The notes under the pieces: model-generated
The model's database searches: none
Told to the model about the DNA's origin: nothing
The model's input: only the letters and a program-made list of their open reading frames with translations
Translations under genes and position numbers: made by a program
NCBI GenBank assembly: GCA_019694395.1
Contig: JAIBCC010000029.1
Coordinates: 1-64,000 of the forward strand
Length of the DNA: 64,000 nucleotides
Direction of reading: 5' to 3'
Source of the DNA: Pyrinomonadaceae bacterium
GTDB lineage: Bacteria > Acidobacteriota > Blastocatellia > Pyrinomonadales > Pyrinomonadaceae
Part shown: in pieces, positions 7,857 through 16,428 of the stretch
Position numbering within the stretch: the stretch's first letter is position 1
How the letters are laid out: the number at the start of each line of letters is the position of its first letter

Positions 7857-9185
7857 ATGACAAAAGATGAACAAATTAAAGAAATAGAACGCGATTGGAA
7901 AGAAAATCCGCGTTGGGAAGGGATTGAAAGACCTTATTCGGCTGAAGATGTTTTGCGTCTGCGAGGTTCGGTAAAAATCGAATATACGCTGGCGAAACTT
8001 GGCGCGGAAAGACTTTGGAATCTGATGAAAACTACACCGTATGTTAATGCTTTAGGGGCTTTGACGGGCGGACAGGCGATTCAGCAGGTGCAAGCCGGAC
8101 TTCCGGCGATTTATTGCAGCGGTTGGCAAGTTGCGGCAGACGCGAACATTGCGGGACAAGTGTATCCTGACCAGAGCCTTTATCCTGCGAACAGTGTTCC
8201 TGAACTCGTCCGCCGCTTGAACAATGCCTTTCGGCGTTCAGATGAAATATATCACGCCGAGGGGAAAAATGGAATTTATTGGTATGCGCCGATTGTTGCC
8301 GATGCCGAAGCGGGTTTTGGCGGAAATCTGAACGCTTACGAATTGATGAAAGGAATGATCGAAGCGGGCGCATCCGGCGTTCATTTTGAAGACCAGCTTT
8401 CATCAGCCAAAAAATGCGGACACCTCGGCGGAAAAGTTTTGGTTCCGACACAGGAAGCCGTGCAAAAACTTGTCGCGGCTCGATTAGCGGCTGATGTTCT
8501 GGGAGTGCCAACCGTCATCATCGCCCGCACCGATGCCAATGCAGCAAATCTTTTAACTTCCGATGTTGACGAAAATGACAGACCTTTTACGACAGGTGAA
8601 AGAACAATTGAAGGATTTTTCAGCGTCAAAAACGGAATTGATCAGGCGATTTCGCGCGGTCTTGCCTATGCACCTTACGCCGACTTAGTTTGGTGCGAAA
8701 CTTCAACGCCCGATATTGGCGAAGCACGCAAATTTGCTGAAGCAATTCGCACCAAATATCCCGATAAAATGCTGGCTTATAACTGTTCGCCGTCATTTAA
8801 CTGGAAGAAAAAACTGGATGATGAAACTATTGCAAAATTTCAAATCGAACTTGGAAAAATGGGTTACAAATTTCAATTTATTACTTTGGCTGGTTTCCAT
8901 TCGCTTAATTTTGCGATGTTCGAGCTGGCTAGAGGCTACAAAGAAAAGGGAATGACGGCTTATTCGCAATTGCAGGAACAGGAATTTGCTTCCGAAAGTT
9001 CCGGCTACCGCGCCACAAAACATCAATCATTTGTCGGAACAGGTTATTTTGATGCCGTGACGCAAGTAATTACGGGCGGATTATCTTCAGTAACGGCTCT
9101 GAAAGGTTCAACCGAAGAAGAACAATTTGAGGAGAAAAAAGTCCAAACGGAAGTTGCTTTTGCGGAAGCGTATAGTTTTCATTAA
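7857..9185 (+). CDS. aceA: Isocitrate lyase
   Basis: 442 aa, the usual size for bacterial ICL. It cleaves isocitrate to glyoxylate and succinate, first step of the glyoxylate shunt. The catalytic loop KKCGHLGGK sits at residues 185-193 with nucleophile Cys187. Substrate/Mg residues are recognisable in SGWQVAAD, VADAEAGFGG, GVHFEDQ and ARTDA. AAAGGAG precedes the ATG by 5 bases. Together with aceB it allows growth on acetate or fatty acids; both are probably controlled by the divergent IclR-type gene, although the palindromic repeat between them could uncouple their transcripts. Confidence 0.96.
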   Translation: MTKDEQIKEIERDWKENPRWEGIERPYSAEDVLRLRGSVKIEYTLAKLGAERLWNLMKTTPYVNALGALTGGQAIQQVQAGLPAIYCSGWQVAADANIAGQVYPDQSLYPANSVPELVRRLNNAFRRSDEIYHAEGKNGIYWYAPIVADAEAGFGGNLNAYELMKGMIEAGASGVHFEDQLSSAKKCGHLGGKVLVPTQEAVQKLVAARLAADVLGVPTVIIARTDANAANLLTSDVDENDRPFTTGERTIEGFFSVKNGIDQAISRGLAYAPYADLVWCETSTPDIGEARKFAEAIRTKYPDKMLAYNCSPSFNWKKKLDDETIAKFQIELGKMGYKFQFITLAGFHSLNFAMFELARGYKEKGMTAYSQLQEQEFASESSGYRATKHQSFVGTGYFDAVTQVITGGLSSVTALKGSTEEEQFEEKKVQTEVAFAEAYSFH

Positions 9186-9195
9186 TTAAAATCAA

Positions 9196-9229
9196 AAAAA
9201 GGAAAGGTTTTTCTGCCTTTCCTTTTTTA
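9196..9229. terminator. Bidirectional terminator between aceA and ychF
   Basis: Convergent genes are separated by 45 bases containing a hairpin with aaaggaaagg / cctttcctttt arms, flanked by A-run on the left and T-run on the right, which gives a U-tract on both transcripts. Confidence 0.75.
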
Positions 9230-9230
9230 C

Positions 9231-10331
9231 TTAAACATTAAAGCGAAAATCTACCACATCGCCTTCCTGCATAATGTATTCTTTGCCTTCGAGACGGGCT
9301 AAACCTTTTTCCGACGCGGCTTTGCGCGAACCACAAGCGACTAAATCGTTGTAGCCGATAATTTCCGCCCGAATAAATCCGCGTTCGATGTCGCTGTGAA
9401 TTTCTCCGGCGGCTTGCGGGGCTTTTGTTCCAATCGGAATCGTCCACGCCCGAACTTCTTTTTCTCCGGCAGTTAAGAATGACATCAAGCCGAGCAAACG
9501 ATACGCGGATTTAATCAATTCTCCAACGCCGCTTGATTCAACGCCTAAATCTTTCAAAAATTCGGCGCGTTCTTCTTCTTCCAAAGAAACTAAATCCGCC
9601 TCTAATTTGGCGCAAATGACAACGGTTTCAGAATTTTCCGCCGCCGCAAAATCTTTGACAAGTTTGACATACGGATTATCATCAGGACTCATCAGCGAAT
9701 CTTCGTCAACATTTGCCGCGTAAATGGTCGGCTTAGTTGTCAGCAAAAACCATTTTTTCACGAGGGCTTTTTCATCATCGGATAAATCAAGACTGCGAAT
9801 CGGCTTGCCGTCTTCGAGAACGGGCAAGAGTTTTTCGATGATTTCCAAATCACGTTTGGCATCTTTATCTCCGGCTTTGGCGGCTCGCTGAGTTTTATCT
9901 TTGCGTTTTTGCAGACTTTGCAAATCGGCAAGAGCCAATTCGATTTGAATCGTTTCGATGTCACGAATCGGATTGACCGAACCTTCGACGTGAACAATAT
10001 CGTCATCGTCAAAACAGCGGACAACTTGAACAATCGCATCGGTTTCGCGAATATTTGCCAAAAATTGATTGCCTAATCCTGCGCCTTCCGAAGCCCCTTT
10101 GACCAATCCGGCAATATCTACAAATTCGACTGTGGCGGGAACGATCCGTTGGGCTTTGATAAGTTTTTCCAAAACATTCAAACGCTCATCCGGCACAGCA
10201 ACAATGCCGACATTCGGCTCAATCGTAGCAAAAGGATAATTGGCGGCTAAAGCGGCTTCCTGCGCCGTCAAAGCATTAAAAAGAGTTGATTTTCCCACGT
10301 TGGGCAATCCGACGATTCCTGCTCGTAACAT
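9231..10331 (-). CDS. ychF: Redox-regulated ribosome-binding ATPase YchF
   Basis: 366 aa, matching the universal Obg-like YchF family. N-terminal G domain: G1 GLPNVGKSTLF at residues 8-18, G3 DIAGLVKGASEGAGLGNQF near 72, and the N-x-x-E specificity motif (YAANVDED) characteristic of ATP rather than GTP preference. The coiled-coil arm is around 120-200 and the TGS-like C-terminus ends GKEYIMQEGDVVDFRFNV. It acts in the cytosol at the ribosome. It is monocistronic, convergent with aceA, and lies just downstream of a short direct-repeat tract. Confidence 0.96.
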   Translation of the reverse strand: MLRAGIVGLPNVGKSTLFNALTAQEAALAANYPFATIEPNVGIVAVPDERLNVLEKLIKAQRIVPATVEFVDIAGLVKGASEGAGLGNQFLANIRETDAIVQVVRCFDDDDIVHVEGSVNPIRDIETIQIELALADLQSLQKRKDKTQRAAKAGDKDAKRDLEIIEKLLPVLEDGKPIRSLDLSDDEKALVKKWFLLTTKPTIYAANVDEDSLMSPDDNPYVKLVKDFAAAENSETVVICAKLEADLVSLEEEERAEFLKDLGVESSGVGELIKSAYRLLGLMSFLTAGEKEVRAWTIPIGTKAPQAAGEIHSDIERGFIRAEIIGYNDLVACGSRKAASEKGLARLEGKEYIMQEGDVVDFRFNV

Positions 10332-10337
10332 AATTTT

Positions 10338-10368
10338 CAGTGGTCAGTGGTTAGTGGTCAGTAGTCAG
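10338..10368. repeat. Short tandem AGTGGTC repeat
   Basis: The tract cagtggtcagtgg, ttagtggtc, agtagtcag repeats a 7-base unit about four times with single changes. It sits 7 bases upstream of the ychF start. Unlike the other intergenic repeats no inverted arm is seen. Confidence 0.7.
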
Positions 10369-10503
10369 AAACTTGCCGTCTAACCAAAACGAATATTGTA
10401 GCGTGTAAATTGAATTTTGAGAAATTGCGGCTCTCAGCTAAACCAATTTTATTGACAACATCCAAAACTATGTTTAATCTGCCTTTTAGAAATCGGAGTT
10501 TAT

Positions 10504-11340
10504 ATGAAGAATCTTACCTTACTGATTTTATTCCTATTGTTTGCCGTAAACATTTTTTCACAAACAACTTATACACCTAAAGATATAGCTGGAGAGTATA
10601 TTTACAGTAGTGGATATGTTGGGGCAAGTTTTTGCCTAAAAGATGATGGAAGTTATGAATTTAGAACTTTTTCGGATTGTTGCGGCAATGACTGGAAAGA
10701 GATAGGAACTTATTCAATTAAAACGAATTTAGTTCAGTTCAAAATAATCAAATATACTCTTGGGCAATATAATCTGTTTGACCCGAAAGAAAAAGCAGCG
10801 GCTTTCAAAAAATTTTATCCTGAATCAGATTTTAAGGATGAAAAGATTGAAACCGAACACGAAATACACATAGTTAGTTGGGGAGAACGCGTATATTTAT
10901 TAAACTACAATGATCTCTATAAATTTGCTGCTGCCGTGAATTTAGGCTTTGAACCACGAGGGCAAATAATTCACCATGATTTTTTGACAACTGATTTTTA
11001 CCTCCGAAGTGGAGACGAAAAAAAAATTGTAAGCGGAAAACCTAATTTACCAAATGAATGGCTTTCGTATATTTTAGATTCTCCAATAAATGCTTCCATT
11101 ACAAAAATTGAGGGAGCAAAACACGAAAGAAAATATACGGTTAATAAAGGTAGTAAAGAGGGGCTAAAAGTTGGAATGTGCTTTATTAGAGAAAATACAA
11201 AAATTGATTATGAAAATTTAGTTTGGGTAATTTCGGTTGAAGAACATTCCGCAATACTCGAAGTTCAAAGCCTTATTTTTCCGCCCGATTATAAAATTGG
11301 TGATATTCTTACTACAAAATCTTATAAAAGCCCAAAATAA
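10504..11340 (+). CDS. Secreted hypothetical protein, 278 aa
   Basis: A Sec signal (MKNLTLLILFLLFAVNIFSQ) precedes a mature part with no family I recognise. The first half (DIAGEYIYSSGYVGASFCLKDDGSYEFRTFSDCCGNDWKEIGTYSI) looks like a beta-rich lipocalin-like start used by small exported proteins. The second half contains GSKEGLKVGM, a phrase typical of FlgT/secretin-associated beta folds. CGGAG is placed 6 bases before the ATG. The gene is noticeably more AT-rich than its neighbours. The downstream oxidoreductase starts 8 bases after the stop. Confidence 0.65.
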   Translation: MKNLTLLILFLLFAVNIFSQTTYTPKDIAGEYIYSSGYVGASFCLKDDGSYEFRTFSDCCGNDWKEIGTYSIKTNLVQFKIIKYTLGQYNLFDPKEKAAAFKKFYPESDFKDEKIETEHEIHIVSWGERVYLLNYNDLYKFAAAVNLGFEPRGQIIHHDFLTTDFYLRSGDEKKIVSGKPNLPNEWLSYILDSPINASITKIEGAKHERKYTVNKGSKEGLKVGMCFIRENTKIDYENLVWVISVEEHSAILEVQSLIFPPDYKIGDILTTKSYKSPK

Positions 11341-11348
11341 AAATATCT

Positions 11349-12317
11349 ATGAAAATTCTAAATTGGGGATTGATCGGTGCGGGTGACATTGCGCGGAAAA
11401 GAATTGCGCCTGCTTTGGGTGAGCTGGAAAACTGTAATTTGGTTTCTATCAGTCGTAAAAACGCGGAAACGGCAGAATCTTTTGCCAAAGAATTCGGTGC
11501 CGAAAAATGGTTTGCAGATTGGCGGGAATTGATTGCGGACGAAGAAATTGACGCGGTTTATCTCGCAACGCCTGTTTTTTTGCACAAGGAACAAACGATT
11601 GCCGCCGCCGAAAAAGGGAAGCACATTTTATGTGAAAAACCGATGGCTCTCAATCCAACAGAATGCGAAGAAATGATTGCGGCGTGTCAGGCAAATAACG
11701 TCACGCTCGGCATTGCCTATTATCGTCATTTTTATCCGATCATTAAACGTATCAAAGAAATTATTGCAGCAGATGAAATCGGCAAACCTGTTTTGGCGCA
11801 AATGAATGCGTTTGAATTTTTTAATCCGACACCGGAAAATTCTCGTTATTGGCTGCTCGAAAAAGAAAAATCGGGCGGAGGTCCGATGATGGATTTCGGC
11901 TGTCACCGGTTGGAAGTTTTAAATAATCTTTTTGGCGAAGTCACGCAAATCAAAAGTCTGGTGACAAAAACCGCTTTTGAAAGGGAAGTGGAAGACACGG
12001 CAACCGCGCTTTTACAATTTGAAGGGGGAACTTGTGCAAGCGTAACAGTTACTCACGCCGCGAACGAACCGCAGGACACGCTCAGTATTTTCGGCACTAA
12101 AGGTTCAATTCACATTCCCGTTTTGAATAAAGATGAAATTCGGATCAGGAATGAAAAAGGCGAAATCATTGAATCTCATCCGACACATCCGAATGTTCAT
12201 CTGCCTTTGATCGAGGATTTTACCAACGCGGTTTTAGAAAATAGAGAACCGTTGGTGACAGGCGAAATCGGAAAGAAAATACAAGTTTTAGAAGATAAAA
12301 TTTATAACGAAGGATAA
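11349..12317 (+). CDS. Gfo/Idh/MocA-family NAD(P)-dependent oxidoreductase
   Basis: 322 aa. The Rossmann domain starts with WGLIGAGDIARKRIAPAL (GxGxxA-like) at residues 6-23, and the family motif HILCEKPMALNP (EKP) is around residue 92. The C-terminal alpha/beta domain contains GGGPMMDFGCHRLEVLNNLFGE, including the usual D-x-x-x-H pattern. The substrate is probably a sugar or polyol, but nothing in the sequence or context defines it. No Shine-Dalgarno is evident; translation may be coupled to the gene upstream. Confidence 0.88.
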   Translation: MKILNWGLIGAGDIARKRIAPALGELENCNLVSISRKNAETAESFAKEFGAEKWFADWRELIADEEIDAVYLATPVFLHKEQTIAAAEKGKHILCEKPMALNPTECEEMIAACQANNVTLGIAYYRHFYPIIKRIKEIIAADEIGKPVLAQMNAFEFFNPTPENSRYWLLEKEKSGGGPMMDFGCHRLEVLNNLFGEVTQIKSLVTKTAFEREVEDTATALLQFEGGTCASVTVTHAANEPQDTLSIFGTKGSIHIPVLNKDEIRIRNEKGEIIESHPTHPNVHLPLIEDFTNAVLENREPLVTGEIGKKIQVLEDKIYNEG

Positions 12318-12327
12318 AAACTAATAA

Positions 12328-12470
12328 ACGCAGAGTGCGCTGAGCTCGCAGAGATTTTTAAATAAATCTCGAGCAAATTAGAGATTGGTTTCTGCCTTTG
12401 TTACCATACATTCATTCAAAATCTGCTCTAAATTTAGTATTAAACTCTGCGTTCTCCGCGTGCTCTGCGG
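12328..12470. repeat. Intergenic palindrome, CGCAGAG family
   Basis: Left arm acgcagagtgcgctgagctc..., right arm ..actctgcgttctccgcgtgctctgcgg. The same architecture as the CACAGAG copies but the unit is CGCAGAG. It lies between convergent genes (stop 12317 and stop 12494). Confidence 0.8.
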
Positions 12471-12493
12471 TAAAAATCTTTTTTTGTGTAATT

Positions 12494-13834
12494 CTATTTC
12501 AAAAGCTCTTCGATAATTTTTTCCGTATCTTTTGACGACGGAACGGGCGCGTTTAGGTTGGCAATTTTGAACGATCTGTCAATGATTATCGTGCGCGGAA
12601 TCCCGACAATATCATAATTGATCAATTTATTGCGGCTGATTAACCATTGAAAACCTTCTGCTTTTCGTTTATCAACATTTGTTTTCCAGCCCGCAGTGTC
12701 GTCATCAATCGAAAGCGAAACAAAAGCAATATTGTTATTGTCTTTATATTTTTCCTTCAGTTTTTCAAGGAAAGGCATTTCCTGTAAACAAGGTCCACAC
12801 CACGTTGCCCAGAGATCGAGATAAATAACTTTTCCTTTCAGACTTGCCAGATTTATCGGATTTCCTTTGAGATCAACCGCCGTAAAATCAACCGCCGTAT
12901 CGCCTTTACCGAATTTTAATAAACCGTCCAATCTTTGCTGCAAAGCGTTTTTGTATTGAGGCGTTTTGATTGTAGCAATCTCGGCGCTAAATTTTTTAAG
13001 CTCATTTTTATCGGTGATCGAATTCATTGAATTCACCAAAGAACTTGCTCTTTTCCAGTCATTTATTTTTTGAATATCTGTTTGGTTGGTAGAAAATTTG
13101 GTCAAATCATCCGCAATATCCCGGTAAACTACGAGCTTCATCAAAGAAAAATCCACAAAATTTTTGTTGATTTGATTAATTGCTTCTTCGGATAGTTTTT
13201 GATATTCGGTTTCGTAAACTTTCAGCGCATCTGCCGGAATTTTCGGACGATAAACGGGAATTCGTCCGTCTAAAAAACTATTGATGGTGTCGGCTTTGAT
13301 TCGCGCGGCTTCCAGTCTTTTGAATTCAGCCGTGACCCCTTTTAATTCATCCAATTCTTTTTTTCTGAGCGCGGCGGCTGCAAAAATATAATCAATCGTT
13401 TCTTTGGCAGTCGGTTTAGCGTTTTTGCCCGCTTCCATATACGAACCGGCTTTGGGAAACGGCGTTGCTCGTAGAAACATATTGGCTTGACTTCCTTTTC
13501 CTTTGAAATCGCCAACCATCGGATTTTTTTGATCCACCTTAACAGTCAGATCATCACCCGGCGAAAGATATAAGATATTTCTTCCCAAACGAAAATAATT
13601 TGGACTGGCTAATTTGAAAGTGATTTGAAAATTTCCGTTGGGATCGGGAATCACCATCCGCTCGGCTGTCGGTGGTAAAAGATACTGCATATCGGAAAGG
13701 TCTTCGATCATTACCTGACTGCTGAAATTTTTCAAAACTCCTTTGATCATTACGGTTTTTGCCGTTTGCGCCGAAATGCTCAGTGGAAGCAGAAAAATCG
13801 AAAGACTTAATGCTTTAAGAAAGAAACGTTTCAT
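12494..13834 (-). CDS. TlpA/ResA-like thioredoxin-fold protein, exported
   Basis: About 446 aa from the ATG at 13834, which opens a clean signal peptide (MKRFFLKALSLSIFLLPLSISAQ); 22 further in-frame codons upstream are judged not translated. The N-terminal domain (KGVLKNFSSQVMIED.. SPGDDLTVKVD) resembles DUF4369, the middle is helical, and the C-terminal ~140 residues are thioredoxin-like with the active site WATWCGPCLQE and the cis-Pro loop GIPRTIIID. Expected to reduce or exchange disulfides on periplasmic proteins. It lies immediately downstream of an FKBP gene on the same strand, so the two may be a protein-folding pair. Confidence 0.85.
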   Translation of the reverse strand: MKRFFLKALSLSIFLLPLSISAQTAKTVMIKGVLKNFSSQVMIEDLSDMQYLLPPTAERMVIPDPNGNFQITFKLASPNYFRLGRNILYLSPGDDLTVKVDQKNPMVGDFKGKGSQANMFLRATPFPKAGSYMEAGKNAKPTAKETIDYIFAAAALRKKELDELKGVTAEFKRLEAARIKADTINSFLDGRIPVYRPKIPADALKVYETEYQKLSEEAINQINKNFVDFSLMKLVVYRDIADDLTKFSTNQTDIQKINDWKRASSLVNSMNSITDKNELKKFSAEIATIKTPQYKNALQQRLDGLLKFGKGDTAVDFTAVDLKGNPINLASLKGKVIYLDLWATWCGPCLQEMPFLEKLKEKYKDNNNIAFVSLSIDDDTAGWKTNVDKRKAEGFQWLISRNKLINYDIVGIPRTIIIDRSFKIANLNAPVPSSKDTEKIIEELLK

Positions 13835-13856
13835 AAATTTGAAAATTTTTTTTAGA

Positions 13857-14213
13857 TTACTTAATCCCAAGAACTTCAATGATAAAGATAAGCGTAGCAT
13901 TTGGAGGAATTACACCGCCTGCTCCACCTGCTCCGTAACCGATTGACGGCGGAATAATTAAAGTTGCGTGGTCGCCGACGGAAAGTTTTTGTAAACCTTC
14001 GTCCCAGCCTTTGATAACCATTCCCATTCCGACGGGAAAAGAAAAAGGTTCGTTTCGATGGAGCGAACTGTCAAACATTGCGCCGTTGGTTAAAAGTCCG
14101 GTGTAATTAACGACGACCTCATTTCCGGCTTTGACCTGTGCGCCATCGCCTTTTTTCGTAATTATATAGGTCAAACCTGATTCGGTTGTAACTGCCTGAT
14201 TTGTATTTTCCAT
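13857..14213 (-). CDS. FKBP-type peptidyl-prolyl cis-trans isomerase
   Basis: About 118 aa; a single FKBP domain without a signal peptide. Hallmarks: VVVNYTGLLTNGAMFDSS, PFSFPVGMGMVIKGWDEGL, ATLIIPPSIGYGAGGAGG and NATLIFIIEVLGIK. The ATG at 14213 is chosen over the upstream TTG at 14249, although AAAGG almost touches it, so the TTG with an extra 12 residues cannot be excluded. It accelerates prolyl isomerisation, probably in the cytosol. The downstream gene is an exported thioredoxin-like protein 22 bases on. Confidence 0.93.
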   Translation of the reverse strand: MENTNQAVTTESGLTYIITKKGDGAQVKAGNEVVVNYTGLLTNGAMFDSSLHRNEPFSFPVGMGMVIKGWDEGLQKLSVGDHATLIIPPSIGYGAGGAGGVIPPNATLIFIIEVLGIK

Positions 14214-14350
14214 CCTTTTATCTTGCCTTTGAATTGCTTTTTGATGCAAGTAAAGAAAATTTTTTGAAACATTTTACCCTTGTTTTGCGCGTAATATAAA
14301 GAGGGAATTTTCCCGATTCAAAAACTATTATCCAAGGAATAATTTTAGTT

Positions 14351-15616
14351 ATGAAACCATTTTCGCTGATGCTGTTTTTATTTATCCTTTTGGCAAAGAC
14401 GGCGGTTTTTGCTCAAACCGATAATCTGGAAGATCTGTTTAGAAATTTTCGGCATTTTGATTTGCGTGACGCACTCGCCCAAAGAAAAAATGATAATTCA
14501 ACCGAAGTTTTATTTTATCGCGGAGCTGTTGCCAATCGTTTTAACGAAACGAAAAGATCTGCCGAACTTTTGCAAAAATATTTTAAAAAAGCCAATAAAA
14601 ACGCCACTCATTTGGCTGATGCCTACGAAATTCTGGCGGATAATTTCACTAAAGAATTTCAATACGGAAAAGCAGCCGATGCTTATAAATTTTTGCTTGA
14701 TAATTTTCGCGGAAAAATTGACGAACAGCGAATCAAAGGTTACGAAAATATGTTCGGGTTGTGGAATTCCTTGCGTCAGATTTCCCCGCAAACGGTCGAA
14801 TTCAACGGAGATTCAAATATTCAAGGCACACGCGATTCGGCTAAACTTTTAAACGTTGCCGTCGAAATCGGTTCGGTTAAGGATAATTTTGTCTTTGATA
14901 CGGGCGCAGGTCTTTCGACGATCTCATTATCAACTGCTCAAAAATTCGGCTTAAAAATAATCGAAGCGGATGTCAGTGTCGGCTCGTCAACGGAAATAAA
15001 TGTTAAATCAAAACTGGCAGTTGCGCCCGAAATGAAAATCGGTAACGCCAAAGTTCGGAACGCAATCTTTCTGGTTTTAGAAGACAAAGCTCTCAGTTTT
15101 CCGCAGATCAATTACCAGATTCACGGCATTGTCGGATTTCCGGTCATTCATTCGCTCGGCAAAGTTTCGATCGATAAAAATAATCAGGTCGCCATTTTAG
15201 CCAAATCGGAGAAAACAAAAGCCGAACCGAATCTGGCTTTTCAAGGCTTAACGCCGATCATTGCCGGATTTCATCAAAATAAAAGACTCTATTTTGTTTT
15301 TGATACCGGCGCAGCTTCCAGCGATTTTTATCCCGCATTTTTCAAATCCAATGAGGCGGAAATCAGCAAAAATCAGACTTCGCAAAAAGTAAAGATCGGC
15401 GGCGCGGGCGGATTCAAAGAAGTAAACGCCTATCGTTTTCCCGAAATCGAATTAAACATCGGCGGAAAAACCGCGAAACTGACAAACGCCAGGATCTTAA
15501 CCGAGCAAACTAACGAAAACAGCCGTTTTTATTACGGAAATCTGGGACAGGATCTAATCAAACAATTCGATAAATTGATTCTGGATTTTCGCAATATGCA
15601 GATTAGTTTTGAGTAA
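14351..15616 (+). CDS. Exported retropepsin-like aspartic protease with two DTG motifs
   Basis: 421 aa. Signal peptide ends at VFAQ (residue 22). Residues ~25-140 are helical and TPR-like (NATHLADAYEILADNF, AADAYKFLLDNF). Two retropepsin-type lobes follow, each with its own catalytic motif: FVFDTGAGLSTI near 180 and YFVFDTGAASSDF near 320, each preceded by a beta hairpin and followed by an 'LG.PVIH'/'LGQDL' flap-and-loop signature (GIVGFPVIHSLG and YYGNLGQDLI). Each Asp would serve one half of a pepsin-like dimer, all within one chain. Substrate unknown; acts in the periplasm or at the cell surface. Confidence 0.85.
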   Translation: MKPFSLMLFLFILLAKTAVFAQTDNLEDLFRNFRHFDLRDALAQRKNDNSTEVLFYRGAVANRFNETKRSAELLQKYFKKANKNATHLADAYEILADNFTKEFQYGKAADAYKFLLDNFRGKIDEQRIKGYENMFGLWNSLRQISPQTVEFNGDSNIQGTRDSAKLLNVAVEIGSVKDNFVFDTGAGLSTISLSTAQKFGLKIIEADVSVGSSTEINVKSKLAVAPEMKIGNAKVRNAIFLVLEDKALSFPQINYQIHGIVGFPVIHSLGKVSIDKNNQVAILAKSEKTKAEPNLAFQGLTPIIAGFHQNKRLYFVFDTGAASSDFYPAFFKSNEAEISKNQTSQKVKIGGAGGFKEVNAYRFPEIELNIGGKTAKLTNARILTEQTNENSRFYYGNLGQDLIKQFDKLILDFRNMQISFE

Positions 15617-15778
15617 GTTCCCGTGAAAAATGGAAAGCGGAAAACGGAAAATAAAAGTATTTATCAAACTGCGTTATTTCCGGTATTTACTATATTTTTC
15701 TTTTTCCGAAACCTTATCTTTATTTTGTCAGCTTCTGCAATTCAGAACAGTTAGAATTATCGGAATAAATTTTCAGTT

Positions 15779-16210
15779 TTAAGGTTGGACTGTATCAACC
15801 CATTGAACCGGATTTCCGGCTCTAAAATCCGTCTCGTATCTGGCAACTCGGAGCTGTTCGGTAGGAGTCAGCAGATACCAGACAATCGTTGGATTATTTT
15901 GGCGCATTTTCTTAAATTCGGAAAAATCATCTGCGCTAAAATTTTGCTCTGTAATTCGTTGGGGATGCGAGTGACAATATGCACGAAGCACTTGTCCTTT
16001 AGCTAAAGTCAATGAGAGTGAGCCGCCGTTGGAGCCAATTTTTTCGGGCGCTGTATAGCGGTAAGTTGCCTGACTATTTTCTACTACGATCAGTATAAAA
16101 AAAGCATATTCGTCAAATTTATTAGGGTGATTTCCGCTCATTATTTTTTTGAAACCACCCATTGCCGCTTCGTCTATTGTTTTGTATCCCTTGGATAAAT
16201 TTCCAGCCAT
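15779..16210 (-). CDS. DUF4329-like protein, 143 aa
   Basis: The pattern is that of the DUF4329 family: DEAAMGGFKKIM, FDEYAFFILIV, a YRYTAPEKIGSNGGSL hairpin, and the signature CHSHPQ followed by NFSADDFSEF. The H-S-H-P...S-x-x-D layout matches the metal ligands of JAB/MPN peptidases, so metal-dependent hydrolysis is possible. DUF4329 is often a C-terminal domain of Rhs/polymorphic toxins; here it is a complete small gene with its own GAGGAG and ATG and no toxin partner. Function unproven. Confidence 0.6.
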   Translation of the reverse strand: MAGNLSKGYKTIDEAAMGGFKKIMSGNHPNKFDEYAFFILIVVENSQATYRYTAPEKIGSNGGSLSLTLAKGQVLRAYCHSHPQRITEQNFSADDFSEFKKMRQNNPTIVWYLLTPTEQLRVARYETDFRAGNPVQWVDTVQP

Positions 16211-16428
16211 GGATTTCTTTTTCTCCTCAAAAATAGACGAAGATTTTATTAAAATTTGCTCACGGAAAAGGGGAATTTAAGTAAGAATCAAATGATTTGA
16301 AGCTGCTAATTTTCCGGTCTGAATGCCTTCACACAACCAAATAAAAACCAAAATTGGACACATTTTGTCTTTTCATTGGGTTGCCTAAATGTTTTCTCGT
16401 TTTATATAATTAGAGGAAAGTTTTATCT

